A stretch of DNA of 64,000 nt from Bosea sp. (in: a-proteobacteria) (GCF_023953965.1 NZ_JAMLIX010000001.1:3074626-3138625), one strand, 5' to 3'; positions 9,690 to 19,478 are shown, counted from the first letter of the stretch. Numbers and translations: made by a program. Notes: generated from the letters alone by a model not told the origin.

Positions 9690-10885
9690 CCGGCAAGCTC
9701 GCCGGGAACGTCGCCTTTTTCGCCCGCGCGCTCAGGGCAGCGGGGCTTCCCGTCGGGCCCGGCGCGGTGGTCGAGGCGGTATCGGCGCTCAGCGATGGCG
9801 CGCTCGGTGAGCGCGCCGACGTCTATTGGGCGCTGCATGCGATCTTCGTGAAGAAGCACGAGGATACACCCATATACGATCAGGCCTTCCGGTTGTTCTG
9901 GCGCCGCCGCAACCTGATCGAGAAGATCATGGCGCAGATGTCGCCGGTCTCGCCCGGCGACGACCGCCAGCCGGAGAAGGCCGAGGCCGGGGCGCTGCGC
10001 GTGGCGGAAGCCTTCGCGCCGCCGCCCCGCGAGGACGAGGCCCCGACGGAGCTGACCGAGCTCACCGCCCGGCTCACCGTCTCCGATCGCGAGATGTTGA
10101 AATCGCGCGATTTCGCCCAGATGAGCGCGGCCGAGATCGCGCGCGCCAAGCAGCTCATCGCCGCGCTGAGATTGCCCGACGACCGTGTCGCGACGCGCCG
10201 CTTCCGGCCGGCCGAGCGCGGTCAGCGCATCGATCCGCGGCTGACCTTCCGGCGCTCGCTCAGGGGCGGGGGCGGCGCGATCGACCTCGCCTTCCGCGAG
10301 CGGCGGCAGGTGCATCCGCCGATCGTGGCGCTCGTCGACATCTCCGGCTCGATGGCCGAATATTCGCGCATCTTCCTGCATTTCCTGCATGCGCTGACCG
10401 AGAAGCGCCGGCGCGTGCATTCCTTCGTCTTCGGCACGCGGCTCACCAACGTCACCCGGATGCTGAAGGCGCGCGATCCCGACGAGGCGCTGGCGCTGGC
10501 CGGCAAGGCGGCGCCGGACTGGGAGGGCGGCACCCGCATCGCCACCGCGCTGCATGATTTCAACCGGGTCTGGTCGCGGCGCGTGCTGGCCGGCGGGGCG
10601 GTGGTGCTGCTCTTCACCGACGGGCTGGAGCGGCATCTCGACGATCACCTCGCCTTCGAGATGGACCGGCTGCACCGCTCCTGCCGGCAACTCATCTGGC
10701 TCAACCCGCTGCTGCGCTACGAAGCCTTCGCGGCGCGCGCCAGCGGCATCAAGGCGATGCTGCCCCATGTCGATTCGTTCCGGCCGATCCACAACCTCGC
10801 GGCGATGGCCGATCTCTGCGCCGCGCTGTCGCTGGACGCAGGGCGGGAGAGCGATCCGCGCCGGTGGCTGAAGCGGGCGGTTTGA
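9686..10885 (+). CDS. coxE: VWA-domain protein CoxE
   Basis: A 399-residue protein that starts at GTG 9686, which overlaps the coxD stop by four bases (GTGA), so translation is probably coupled. The C-terminal half is a von Willebrand A domain with the MIDAS motif DISGS(M) and, later, LLFTDGLE; the N-terminal half is helical and charged (for example KKHEDTPIYDQAFRLFWRR). CoxE-type proteins act with a MoxR ATPase as a metal-chelatase-like pair during maturation of the hydroxylase. Starts further upstream would lie inside coxD and give residues unlike the family. Confidence 0.92.
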   Translation: MTGKLAGNVAFFARALRAAGLPVGPGAVVEAVSALSDGALGERADVYWALHAIFVKKHEDTPIYDQAFRLFWRRRNLIEKIMAQMSPVSPGDDRQPEKAEAGALRVAEAFAPPPREDEAPTELTELTARLTVSDREMLKSRDFAQMSAAEIARAKQLIAALRLPDDRVATRRFRPAERGQRIDPRLTFRRSLRGGGGAIDLAFRERRQVHPPIVALVDISGSMAEYSRIFLHFLHALTEKRRRVHSFVFGTRLTNVTRMLKARDPDEALALAGKAAPDWEGGTRIATALHDFNRVWSRRVLAGGAVVLLFTDGLERHLDDHLAFEMDRLHRSCRQLIWLNPLLRYEAFAARASGIKAMLPHVDSFRPIHNLAAMADLCAALSLDAGRESDPRRWLKRAV

Positions 10886-10925
10886 GGCATGATGCGGTGC
10901 TTCTCGCCATGAGGGAAACGCGACC

Positions 10926-11264
<339 letters not shown>

Positions 11265-11267
11265 CCG

Positions 11268-11960
11268 GTGGATCTTGCGACCCTCGCCGCGCTCAATGCG
11301 GAACGGCAGGCGCGCCGCGCCGCCGTGCTGATGAGCGATCTCGCCAGCGGCGCGCAACGGCTGGTGACGCAAGCCGGGATCGCGGCCGATCCGCTGGCGG
11401 ACTTGCTGGAGCGGCAGCTGCGCTCCGGCAAGAGCGGCATGGCGGAGGTGGAGGGGCGATCCTTTTTCCTGACCGTGCAGGCGCCGCATCCGCGCGTGAT
11501 CGTGACCGGCGCCGTTCATATCTCGCAGGCGATGGCGCCGATGGCGAAGGCGCTCGAGCTCGATCTCATCATCATCGATCCGCGCACCGCCTTCGCCACG
11601 CCCGAGCGTTTCCCCGAGGGGACGCTGCTCGCCGAATGGCCCGACGAGGCGCTTGCCCGGATCGGGCTCGACGCCTACACCGCCTTCGTCGCGCTGACGC
11701 ATGATCCGAAGATCGACGATCCCGGCCTCGTCGCTGCGTTGCGCTCCGACTGCTTTTATGTCGGTGCGCTCGGCAGCCGCAAGACGCATGGCAGGCGGCT
11801 GGAGCGCCTGGCCGAAGCCGGCTTCGACGCCGCCGCGACGGCGCGCATCCATGCGCCGATCGGGCTCGATATCGGCGCGGTCTCGCCGGCCGAGATCGCG
11901 CTTGCGATCCTGGCCGAGATCGTCGCGACGCTGCGCGGCCCGCGCCGCAAGCCGGCCTGA
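11268..11960 (+). CDS. XdhC family protein, C-terminal Rossmann domain (CoxF-like)
   Basis: A 230-residue protein that starts at GTG 11268. It holds the XdhC Rossmann domain, with RVIVTGAVHISQAMAPMA, GALGSRKTHGRRLERLAEAG and the conserved C-terminal run HAPIGLDIGAVSPAEIALAI. It is the natural partner of the preceding small XdhC domain for cofactor sulfuration and insertion into the CoxL-like enzyme. A typical XdhC of about 330 residues would span both genes. The frames differ, so this is not a simple readthrough. Confidence 0.9.
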   Translation: MDLATLAALNAERQARRAAVLMSDLASGAQRLVTQAGIAADPLADLLERQLRSGKSGMAEVEGRSFFLTVQAPHPRVIVTGAVHISQAMAPMAKALELDLIIIDPRTAFATPERFPEGTLLAEWPDEALARIGLDAYTAFVALTHDPKIDDPGLVAALRSDCFYVGALGSRKTHGRRLERLAEAGFDAAATARIHAPIGLDIGAVSPAEIALAILAEIVATLRGPRRKPA

Positions 11961-11970
11961 GGATTAGGCG

Positions 11971-13572
11971 ATGCAATTCGGACCGGTCGCCATCGCGGAT
12001 GCCATCGGCTGCATCGCGGCGCATACCATCCGCGCCGACGGCACCATCGTGAAGAAGGGCGCGACCGTGACGGCCGAGCTCGCCGCCAAGCTCGAAGCCG
12101 CCGGCATCGCCGAGATCGTCGCGGTCAGGCTGGAACCCGGCGACATCGACGAGAACGCCGCCGCCGCACAACTGGCGGAGCGGATGACCGGGGAGGCGGT
12201 CACGGCGGAGCCGCCCTTCACCGGGCGGGTCAACCTGTTCGCAGCCGAAGCCGGCGTGCTGCGCATCGACGTTGCGGCGATCGACGCCTTCAACGCCATC
12301 GACGAGGCGATCACGGTCGCGACCCTGCCGGCACTGAAGGCGGTGGTGGCGGGCGAGCTCGTCGCCACGGTGAAGATCATTCCCTATGCGGTGCCCCAGG
12401 CGCTGGTGGACCATGCGCTTTCCGCGCTCGGCAATGTCCCGGCGGTCTCGGTCGCGACGTATCGCCCGGCGGGGGTCGCCGTGATCTCGACCTTGCTGCC
12501 GGGGCTGAAGCCGAGCGTGGTCGACAAGACGCTCAGGATCATGCGCGAGCGGCTGGAGCCGGCCGAGGCGGTGCTGGCGGCGGACCAGCGCGTGCCGCAC
12601 GAGGCCGCGCCGCTGGCCAAGGCCATCGCCGAGCAGGCGGCGGGCGAGGCCGACATCATCGTCGTGTTCGGCGCTTCCGCCATCACCGACCGGCGTGACG
12701 TGATCCCGCAGGCGCTGGTCGAGGCCGGCGGCGATGTCGAGCATCTGGGCATGCCGGTCGATCCCGGCAATCTGCTGATGCTCGGTCGCATCGCCGGCAA
12801 GCCGGTGATCGGCGCGCCGGGCTGCGCCCGCTCGCCCAAGGAGAACAGCTTCGACTGGGTGCTGCAGCGCCATCTCGCCGGTGTTCCGGTCGGCCGCGCC
12901 GATGTCCAGCGCATGGGCGTCGGCGGGCTTCTGATGGAGATCGTCTCGCGGCCGCAGCCGCGCGCGCCCGGCCTGCCCGGGGGCGGGCCGCCGGCGGGGA
13001 TCGTGCTCGCCGCCGGGCGATCGACGCGGATGGGCGCGGACAACAAGCTCATCCAGCCGCTGCGCGGCAAGCCGATCCTGCGCCATGTCGTCGAGGCGCA
13101 ACTCGAGGCGGGGCTTGCCCCCGTCATCGTGGTGACCGGCCACCAGAGCGCGGCGGTGGAGGCTGCGCTGGCGGAGCTGCCGGTCCGCTTCGTCGCCAAT
13201 CCCGATTATGCATCGGGCCTGTCCTCCTCGCTGAAGGCCGGGGTGGCGGCGCTGCCGCCGCAGGCGCAAGGCGTGGTGATCTCGCTCGGCGACATGCCGA
13301 ACGTCTCGGCGGCGGTGATCGAGCGCCTGGTCGAAGCGCATCGGGCGCGGCCGGAGGCGCTGGCGGTGGTGCCGACCCTGTTCGGCCAGCGCGGCAACCC
13401 GGTGCTGCTGACGCGGGAGATCTTTCCGGCCGTTTCGCTGCTCAGCGGGGATCGCGGTGCGCGGCGGCTCCTCGACGAGGCCGGCGAGCGCGTCGTCGAC
13501 GTGCCCTTCGAGGACCCGGCCATCGCCATCGACGTCGATACGCCGGAAGCCTTGCGGGCGCTGCGCGGCTGA
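11971..13572 (+). CDS. Fused molybdopterin-binding (MoCF) and MobA-like nucleotidyltransferase protein
   Basis: A 533-residue two-domain protein. Residues to about 340 resemble a MoeA/MogA-type MPT-binding protein (FGASAITDRRDVIPQAL, GMPVDPGNLL, GAPGCARSPKENSFDW). From about 345 a MobA/MocA-type NTP transferase follows, with the nucleotide loop GIVLAAGRSTRMG and the KPILRHVVEAQL and ISLGDMPNVS motifs. MocA enzymes join CMP to molybdopterin to make MCD, the cofactor of CoxL-like enzymes. As the last gene of the cox cluster it probably supplies cofactor to this hydroxylase. It starts 10 bases after the XdhC gene. Confidence 0.88.
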   Translation: MQFGPVAIADAIGCIAAHTIRADGTIVKKGATVTAELAAKLEAAGIAEIVAVRLEPGDIDENAAAAQLAERMTGEAVTAEPPFTGRVNLFAAEAGVLRIDVAAIDAFNAIDEAITVATLPALKAVVAGELVATVKIIPYAVPQALVDHALSALGNVPAVSVATYRPAGVAVISTLLPGLKPSVVDKTLRIMRERLEPAEAVLAADQRVPHEAAPLAKAIAEQAAGEADIIVVFGASAITDRRDVIPQALVEAGGDVEHLGMPVDPGNLLMLGRIAGKPVIGAPGCARSPKENSFDWVLQRHLAGVPVGRADVQRMGVGGLLMEIVSRPQPRAPGLPGGGPPAGIVLAAGRSTRMGADNKLIQPLRGKPILRHVVEAQLEAGLAPVIVVTGHQSAAVEAALAELPVRFVANPDYASGLSSSLKAGVAALPPQAQGVVISLGDMPNVSAAVIERLVEAHRARPEALAVVPTLFGQRGNPVLLTREIFPAVSLLSGDRGARRLLDEAGERVVDVPFEDPAIAIDVDTPEALRALRG

Positions 13573-13636
13573 GGGGGCTGCATTGACGGAATGACAAGGG
13601 TGTGGCTGCACGCCGCTGCGTTCAGCTGTCGACCAT

Positions 13637-14401
13637 CTAACGCTGCCAGTGCAGGCCGAGCGTGCCGTAGAAGGCGGCGGGCCGGTCGCTCGTCGTCTCC
13701 ACGCCACCGGCGAGGCGCCATTCCAGCCCGAGCGCGCGCAGGCCGGTGAGATGAAGGCCGAGCCGGTATTTGCGGTAGCCGTGCTCGCCATAGGCTTCGA
13801 ATTCGGGCCCGAGATGGAAGCCGGCCGGAACCCGCCAGCCCGGCGCGAGCCGACCCCAGACGCGCCCGTTCAGCGAGGAGACGTAAGCATTGGCCTGGAC
13901 GACGATACCGGGCGCGGGGACGAGCCAGAGATCCGCCTGCAGGCGGGCGCCGTAGCGCGTGGTGGTGCGGGAGGGGCCGAAGGCTTCGACCGGCTGCTCG
14001 CTCTCGACGTCCGAACCGGCATAGAGCGCGAGGAAACTGTCGCCGATGCGCCATTCATAGCCGAGGAGCGCTTGCGACTCGCTCTTGTAAGTGACGCCGT
14101 GGGGCCTGCGGCGGTGGGTCTGTTCCTGCGTGCCGCCGGCCTTGACGAAGAGGCGCGGGCCGCTGGCGGCAAGCCCGCCGCCGCCGATGGCACGCTTCAC
14201 CCCGACCGTGAGAAGGGTCTTGGTCGGGCCCGCTTCCATGGAACCGAAGATCACCGTCGAGAGCGCGGCGCGTTCGGTCTCGTCCTCGGTGGCGCCGGCT
14301 GCACAGATCGGGGCGGCGGCGAAGGCCATCGCCAGCCCGGCCAACCCGGACCTGCCCACCCGATACGCCACGCGAAGCCCCCGACGCCTGCCACCCCGCA
14401 T
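13637..14401 (-). CDS. BcsS-like cellulose biosynthesis protein, secreted beta-barrel type
   Basis: A 254-residue protein with an Arg-rich N-terminus, a hydrophobic signal core (GLAGLAMAFAAAPICAAGA) and then alternating amphipathic strands (LLGYEWRIGDSFLALYAG, RYGARLQADLWLVPAPGIVV) that end in an aromatic-containing C-terminus (LGLHWQR), as outer-membrane barrels do. It resembles proteins annotated as BcsS in rhizobial cellulose loci, but no bcs gene is in the window, so the functional link is weak. The start at 14401 was chosen because upstream in-frame codons are antisense to usg. It converges with the cox cluster. Confidence 0.6.
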   Translation of the reverse strand: MRGGRRRGLRVAYRVGRSGLAGLAMAFAAAPICAAGATEDETERAALSTVIFGSMEAGPTKTLLTVGVKRAIGGGGLAASGPRLFVKAGGTQEQTHRRRPHGVTYKSESQALLGYEWRIGDSFLALYAGSDVESEQPVEAFGPSRTTTRYGARLQADLWLVPAPGIVVQANAYVSSLNGRVWGRLAPGWRVPAGFHLGPEFEAYGEHGYRKYRLGLHLTGLRALGLEWRLAGGVETTSDRPAAFYGTLGLHWQR

Positions 14402-14527
14402 GCCGCCGGCCGCAGGCCCCAGGATTGCAGCAGTTCGGCGCCGGGCTGGCAAGCCTTTGTTAACCGTGCGGGCGCAGGCTCGATTGTGTCCGGCAAAGCT
14501 TTCATTCCGCAACGGAGGAGAGTGGCG

Positions 14528-14797
14528 ATGGTTTCGACCGATTTCATGCGGCAACTCGAAGGCTATGGGCTGACCACGGCGACGATCCTCTACCGGATGC
14601 CGGATCATCTCAGCGTGCTGCAAACCTATATCTGGCAACAGTACGATCTGGCGCCGCGCTTTCCCGTTCTCCAGGACTTCCTGAAATTCTGGGAGCGTGA
14701 GCTCGAGGGGCCGCTCCATTCGGTCACCGTGGCGCATTCGCGCCTGATCCGGCCGGCGGAGATCCGCAATCAGAACGGCGTGCTGACGCTGCACTGA
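14528..14797 (+). CDS. usg: Usg family protein
   Basis: An 89-residue protein of the Usg family, found almost only in Alphaproteobacteria and first noted upstream of trpF in Caulobacter. Visible family features are DFMRQLEGYGLTTATILYRMPDH, here quoted only in part as GYGLTTATILYRMPDHL, followed by WQQYDLAPRFPVLQDFLKFW. Its biochemical role is unknown. No tryptophan gene is adjacent. The ATG at 14528 has GGAGAG upstream as a ribosome site. Confidence 0.85.
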   Translation: MVSTDFMRQLEGYGLTTATILYRMPDHLSVLQTYIWQQYDLAPRFPVLQDFLKFWERELEGPLHSVTVAHSRLIRPAEIRNQNGVLTLH

Positions 14798-14915
14798 CGC
14801 CGCGCCGGGCTTGCGGCCTTGAGCCAGGGGCATTGAAAGCCTGCGTCCGGCTCGCTTGTTGGCGCGGGTGCCGCCGTGCTAGGCGGGCGCTTCCGCTTCG
14901 GCACGGCCTGCTCAC

Positions 14916-15515
14916 TTGTCTTCTCCCTTGCGTACATCCGGACTGCTGACGGCGCTGGCGGGCTTGCCCGGAGAGCGCATCGCCGTCGGCACCATCGTCG
15001 CCGCGCTGCAGGATCGGGCCTATGCGCTGCTCGTCGTGCTGCTCGGCCTGCCGAACTGCCTGCCGATGCCGCCGCCGATCCCGCTCGTCTGCGGGCTGGT
15101 GCTGGCCTTCGTCGCCGTGCAGATGCTGGCGGGACGGCGGATGCCGTGGCTGCCGCAGGCGCTGCTCGCCCGCAGCATCGGCAAGCCGGAGCTCAACCGG
15201 GCGGTGGCGCGGGCGCTGCCGGTGCTGACCTGGCTCGAACGCTTCTCGCGGCCGCGCCTGACGATGCTGGGCGGCGTATGGGCCATTCCGATCCTGGGGC
15301 TGGTGATCCTCGTCCTGGCGCTCGGGCTGATCGTGGCGGCGCCGTTCATCGGCCAGATTCCGCTGGGGCTGGCGGTGTGCCTCGTCGGGCTCGGCCTCGT
15401 CGAGCGCGACGGGGTCCTGATCATCATCGGCGCGGTGGTGGGTGCCGCCGGCCTCATGCTCAGCGCCGGCTTCGCCTATGCGATCTTCAGCGGCATCAAG
15501 GAATTGTTCTTCTGA
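14916..15515 (+). CDS. exoD: ExoD family exopolysaccharide synthesis membrane protein
   Basis: A 199-residue integral membrane protein with the ExoD family motif LGLPNCLPMPPPIPL (about 43-57) and four or more hydrophobic segments. ExoD was described in Sinorhizobium meliloti as affecting exopolysaccharide production and alkaline tolerance; its mechanism is not known. The start used is TTG at 14916; another TTG at 14931 is possible. It ends nine bases before the convergent GGDEF-EAL gene. Confidence 0.85.
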   Translation: MSSPLRTSGLLTALAGLPGERIAVGTIVAALQDRAYALLVVLLGLPNCLPMPPPIPLVCGLVLAFVAVQMLAGRRMPWLPQALLARSIGKPELNRAVARALPVLTWLERFSRPRLTMLGGVWAIPILGLVILVLALGLIVAAPFIGQIPLGLAVCLVGLGLVERDGVLIIIGAVVGAAGLMLSAGFAYAIFSGIKELFF

Positions 15516-15524
15516 CGCTTCGTC

Positions 15525-17747
15525 TCAGGCGGCGGCGAGGACCTCGGCGAAGGGGTTGTCCAGGCTGAGCAGGTGGTCGATCTCGCTCGCCGGCACGGCC
15601 TTGGAGAACAGGAAGCCCTGCAACTCGTGGCAGCCGATCGCCTGCAGGAAGCGGCGCTGGCCCGCGGTCTCGACACCCTCGGCGCAGACGCGCAGGCCGA
15701 GCGCCCGCCCCAGATGCGCCATCGAGTGGACGAGGATCGCCGATTCCCCCGTCGCCTCCATGTATTCGAGGAAGGAGCGGTCGATCTTGATCTTGTCGAA
15801 GGCGAAGCGCCGCAGGTAGATCAGGCTCGAATAGCCGGTGCCGAAATCGTCGAGCGCGAGGCCGACGCCATGCGCGCGGATGTTCATCATCGCGGTTTCG
15901 GCGGCGTCGGCATCCTCGATCAGCACGCCCTCGGTCAGCTCGAGCTCGAGCCGGGCGGGGTCGAAATCCGTCTCCGCGATGGTGCGGATGACGTTGGCGA
16001 CGAAATCCCTGTGGCGGAACTGGATCGGCGAGACGTTGACCGCGAGGCGAAGGCCCTTCCAGCGTCTGGCCTCGGTGCAGGCGCGGCGCAGCACCCATTC
16101 GCTGAGCGGCACGATCAGCCCGCGCTCCTCGGCGATGGCGATGAACTCCGAAGGCGGGATCAGGCCGTGGACCGGATGCGGCCAGCGCACCAGCGCCTCG
16201 ACGCCGACGATGGCCGAACCGTCGATGGAGACCTGCGGCTGGTAATGCAGGACGAGCTGGTCGTTGTCGATCGCCTGGCGCAGATCGTCCTCGACCATGC
16301 GCTTGAGCTGGAGCGAGCGGTTCATCTGCGATTCGAAGAAGGCATAGCGGTTGCGGCCGCTGTTCTTGGCCTCGTAGAGCGCGGTGTCGGCGCGCTTGAG
16401 CAGCGCCTCGCGGCTGGTGCCGTCGCGCAGCGCCATGGCGATGCCGATGGAGCAGCCGATCGTGACCTCGACGCCTGCGAGCATGAACGGCTCGGTGAGG
16501 GCGGCGAGGATGCGCTCGCCCAGAGCCTTGCTGCCGGAGGGCGTGGCCGAGCGGGTCTGGATGACGCCGAACTCGTCGCCGCCCAGCCGCGCGACAGTGT
16601 CGCCGATCCGGGCAGCGCCCGAGAGGCGCGCCGCGACCTGGCGGATGAGCTCGTCGCCCGCGGTGTGGCCGTAGGTGTCGTTGACGGCCTTGAAGCGGTC
16701 GAGGTCGATGAGCAGCACGGCCAGTCCCGGCCCGTTCTCATCGATATGCGCCAGCGTCTGGTCGAGCGTCAGGTCGAAGCTGCGGCGGTTCGGCAGGAGG
16801 GACAATTCGTCCTGGCCGGCGAGGTGCTGGATCTGGCGCTCGCGCAGAGCGATCTGCTCGGCGGAAGCGCTCAGGCGCTGCACGACGAAGATGAAGACCG
16901 CGGAGAACAGCAGCGCCACCGCGATCAGCGCCCAGAGGAAGCGGCGCAGCATCACGTCGCCGGGACGGGCCGGCGACCAGGCGAGCCAGGCGGCGCTCGT
17001 CCCGTCGGCGGCCCGCAGGTTGAGCCGCGACAGCGGGTCGGCGGGCGGGGCGCTCACGAGATGGATGCCGGCGATGCGGTTGCCCGCCGCCAGATCCGCG
17101 AGCAGGGCGTCGGTGAGATGCCGGTAGGCGACGAAGAACAGCGGCGCCGGGGCCGCCCCGGCCGGGGAAGCGATCTGCGGCAGCTCGACCGCCGTCAGGA
17201 TCAGGACCTCGCCGCCATCCGTGACGATGGTCGAGCGGGCGGCACCCGGCAGGGCGGCGGCGCCGGTGCCGGCAGGGGCGACGAAGGCACTCCACACGCC
17301 CTGCTGCAAGGCGTCGAGATGGTGCGGGATGGCTTGTGCGGGGTGATCCGCCGTGCTCGGATTCTCGACCCATGCCAGCACCGTCTCGCCGGCCCCGCCG
17401 ATATAGGCGCCGTCGAAATCCATCAGCTGTCCGCTCAGCCGTTCGAGCGTGGCGCGTGGCGTCGCCTCGGCGCCGGGCTGGTGCAGCGCGTTGGGGAGAT
17501 CGCCGGCGGCGACGAGGCGCTCGAGCCGGAGCTCGCCCAGCCTCATCTGGGCGTTGACGGCAGCCTCGATCCGCTCGCCCTGGCGCTGCGCCTCGAGCCG
17601 GTTGGCCTCACGGGTGATCGCGACGACGACGGCGATTCCGGCCGCCATCAGCAGCAGGAAGGCACAGCCCAGCGTGACGATGGTGTTCGCGAACATGCGC
17701 GCGGAAGAACCCGCATTCGTCATCTTCGCGGCCGTTGCTGCAGGCAT
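15525..17747 (-). CDS. Membrane-bound GGDEF-EAL protein (diguanylate cyclase/phosphodiesterase)
   Basis: A 740-residue inner-membrane signalling protein. One membrane helix lies at about 22-45 and a second at about 270-290, enclosing a periplasmic CHASE4-like sensor. The GGDEF domain follows, with an intact GGDEF (389-393) and an RxxD inhibitory site (RIGD, 380-383). The EAL domain has an intact EAL (517-519) and the DDFGTGYSSL loop. Both catalytic sites look complete, so the protein could make and degrade cyclic di-GMP; the net direction cannot be read from sequence. It is monocistronic and convergent with exoD. Confidence 0.93.
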   Translation of the reverse strand: MPAATAAKMTNAGSSARMFANTIVTLGCAFLLLMAAGIAVVVAITREANRLEAQRQGERIEAAVNAQMRLGELRLERLVAAGDLPNALHQPGAEATPRATLERLSGQLMDFDGAYIGGAGETVLAWVENPSTADHPAQAIPHHLDALQQGVWSAFVAPAGTGAAALPGAARSTIVTDGGEVLILTAVELPQIASPAGAAPAPLFFVAYRHLTDALLADLAAGNRIAGIHLVSAPPADPLSRLNLRAADGTSAAWLAWSPARPGDVMLRRFLWALIAVALLFSAVFIFVVQRLSASAEQIALRERQIQHLAGQDELSLLPNRRSFDLTLDQTLAHIDENGPGLAVLLIDLDRFKAVNDTYGHTAGDELIRQVAARLSGAARIGDTVARLGGDEFGVIQTRSATPSGSKALGERILAALTEPFMLAGVEVTIGCSIGIAMALRDGTSREALLKRADTALYEAKNSGRNRYAFFESQMNRSLQLKRMVEDDLRQAIDNDQLVLHYQPQVSIDGSAIVGVEALVRWPHPVHGLIPPSEFIAIAEERGLIVPLSEWVLRRACTEARRWKGLRLAVNVSPIQFRHRDFVANVIRTIAETDFDPARLELELTEGVLIEDADAAETAMMNIRAHGVGLALDDFGTGYSSLIYLRRFAFDKIKIDRSFLEYMEATGESAILVHSMAHLGRALGLRVCAEGVETAGQRRFLQAIGCHELQGFLFSKAVPASEIDHLLSLDNPFAEVLAAA

Positions 17748-17834
17748 CGTTGATCCAGGACAGACTTCTCTTCCTACGTCCTAATGCCTGAATGATTGAT
17801 ATCCCGTTGCGGGACCTTTCCGGCTTTCGGGCCG

Positions 17835-18584
17835 TCAGCGTCCCGAGGGGGCATAGGGCGGCCGGGGTATCGCCATATGGGCGGCCCTGAGCGCCGCCGA
17901 CCAGCGTTCGCGCAGGTCGTGGAAATAGGGCTCGCCCGCCTCGATGCGGCGGTTCAGCTCGAAATCGTCGGCATCGCGCCGCATCACCACGAGATCGATC
18001 GGCAGGCCGACGCCGAGATTGGAGCGCATGGTCGAATCCATCGAGATCAGCCCGACCTTGAGCGCGTCGTAGAGATGGGTCTTGAAGGTGACGGCCCGGT
18101 CGAGGATCGGCTTGCCGTATTTGTGCTCGCCGATCTGGAGGAAGGGGGCATCGATGCCGCATTCGATGAAGTTGCCGGCGCCGTAGACCATGAAGAGCCG
18201 CATCGGCTGCCCCTTGATCTGGCCGCCGAACAGCATGCCGATCTCGAACTTGACGCCGGCCTCCTCCAGCGCCGGGCCGTCGATCTCGCGGACATGGCGG
18301 ATCGAGCGGCCGACGAGCTGGGCGGCCCGGAACATCGAGCCCGCATTCTGCAGCGTCTCGAGCTCGCCGGTCTCAGGCGCCGGCAGCCCCTCGTGCAGGA
18401 AGCTCACCACCGATTGGGTGATCGAGAGATTGCCGGCCGTCATCAGCACGAAATTGCGCTCGCCCGGCCAGGAGAAGACATGGAGCTTGCGGAAGGTCGA
18501 GATGTCGTCGAGCCCGGCATTGGTGCGCGTGTCGGCGATCATGACGAGCCCATCCTGCACGAGGATTCCGGCGCAATAGGTCAC
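17835..18584 (-). CDS. Anbu proteasome-like peptidase (bacterial proteasome homologue)
   Basis: A 249-residue Ntn-hydrolase of the Anbu family, ancestral-like relatives of the 20S proteasome. The start is GTG, giving M-T-Y-C; removal of Met would expose Thr1 as nucleophile. Asp17 and Lys32 in mature numbering (IADTRTN and FRKL) match the proteasome catalytic set closely. It is the last gene of the conserved Anbu operon (ATP-grasp, alpha-E, transglutaminase-like, Anbu), 45 bases after the transglutaminase gene. Family members form open lock-washer oligomers; the cellular substrate is not established. The operon is generally thought to concern a peptide-based compound or protein modification. 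Confidence 0.92.
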   Translation of the reverse strand: MTYCAGILVQDGLVMIADTRTNAGLDDISTFRKLHVFSWPGERNFVLMTAGNLSITQSVVSFLHEGLPAPETGELETLQNAGSMFRAAQLVGRSIRHVREIDGPALEEAGVKFEIGMLFGGQIKGQPMRLFMVYGAGNFIECGIDAPFLQIGEHKYGKPILDRAVTFKTHLYDALKVGLISMDSTMRSNLGVGLPIDLVVMRRDADDFELNRRIEAGEPYFHDLRERWSAALRAAHMAIPRPPYAPSGR

Positions 18585-18629
18585 GGGGTTTCACATCCTT
18601 GTCTTGTCAGGCTGCCCGCGTCGGGGCGC

Positions 18630-19457
18630 TCACTGGTTGGCCAGGCGGCCTTCGGCCTCATGGGCGCTGACGAGGACGTTGAGGCTTTCGCCCCCGCCGC
18701 CCTGGCGCGAGCCGCGGACCGGCGCGGCATCGGCATAGTCGAGCCCGATCGCGACGCGGACATGGCTGTCGATCGGGCAGAGCCCGTTGGCGCAGTCGAA
18801 GCCGATCCAGCCGTAATCGTCGAGATGGATCTCGGCCCAGGCATGGGCGCCGTTGCCGTGCGGCAGGGTATCCAACTTGGCGACATAGCCCGAGACGTAG
18901 CGGGCGGGCTGGCCGAGATGGCGCGCGCAGGCCATGAAGACATGGGCGATGTCCTGCGCGATCGCCTCGCGCGCGGCGAAGGCGGCGGGCGCGCCGACGC
19001 CGCTGCGCCCGCTCGCCCTGACGCATGTCATCCGCTCGCTGAGGGCGGCCATCAGCGCATGCATCCGCGAAAGCGGCGTGGCGGCGCCGGCGGCGGCCTC
19101 CTCGGCGAAGGCGCGCAGCGCCTCGTCCTGCGCCGTCAAGAGCGTGTCGCGGCGATAGACCTCGCAGGGCACGCGCTCCAGGCCGCCGCGCACGACGCCG
19201 GCGAGGTCGATGGTCTCGATCAGCCCGTCGATGCGGATGGTGAGCGCCGAGATCGGGCCCTCGGCATAGAATGAGTGCACGATGTTGCCATGGGCGTCCT
19301 GGGAGGCGCGCAGGCGCCCGTCGATATTCGGCTCGATGCGCCAGGACATCACGTGCTGGCCGTCATGGTCGCGCGGGGTCAGCCGCAGGATCTGCGTGAT
19401 GTGGCGCGCCGGCTCAGCATAATCATAGCCGATCGTATGGGAAATCCTGATCCGCAT
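18630..19457 (-). CDS. Transglutaminase-like protein of the Anbu operon, with Ala at the catalytic Cys position
   Basis: A 275-residue protein with the bacterial transglutaminase N-terminal region (MRIRISHTIGYDYAEPA) and the core domain. His205 (HAWAE) and Asp221 (GFDCANG) are in place. The segment that normally reads GVCQDxAH here reads EAIAQDIAH, so the nucleophile position is Ala167; the codon was checked on the minus strand and is GCG. The protein may be catalytically dead, or may use another residue. It sits 21 bases after the alpha-E gene and 45 before Anbu. Confidence 0.88.
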   Translation of the reverse strand: MRIRISHTIGYDYAEPARHITQILRLTPRDHDGQHVMSWRIEPNIDGRLRASQDAHGNIVHSFYAEGPISALTIRIDGLIETIDLAGVVRGGLERVPCEVYRRDTLLTAQDEALRAFAEEAAAGAATPLSRMHALMAALSERMTCVRASGRSGVGAPAAFAAREAIAQDIAHVFMACARHLGQPARYVSGYVAKLDTLPHGNGAHAWAEIHLDDYGWIGFDCANGLCPIDSHVRVAIGLDYADAAPVRGSRQGGGGESLNVLVSAHEAEGRLANQ

Positions 19458-19478
19458 GGTCCAGTCCGGGTTACGGCC

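Noticed and set aside
11572..13791. 739-residue minus-strand frame over the MoCF-MobA gene
   Set aside because: Antisense shadow; the sense product has clear cofactor-enzyme motifs.
14402..14833. N-terminal extension of the BcsS-like frame
   Set aside because: It is antisense to usg, and a signal peptide starts at the ATG at 14401.
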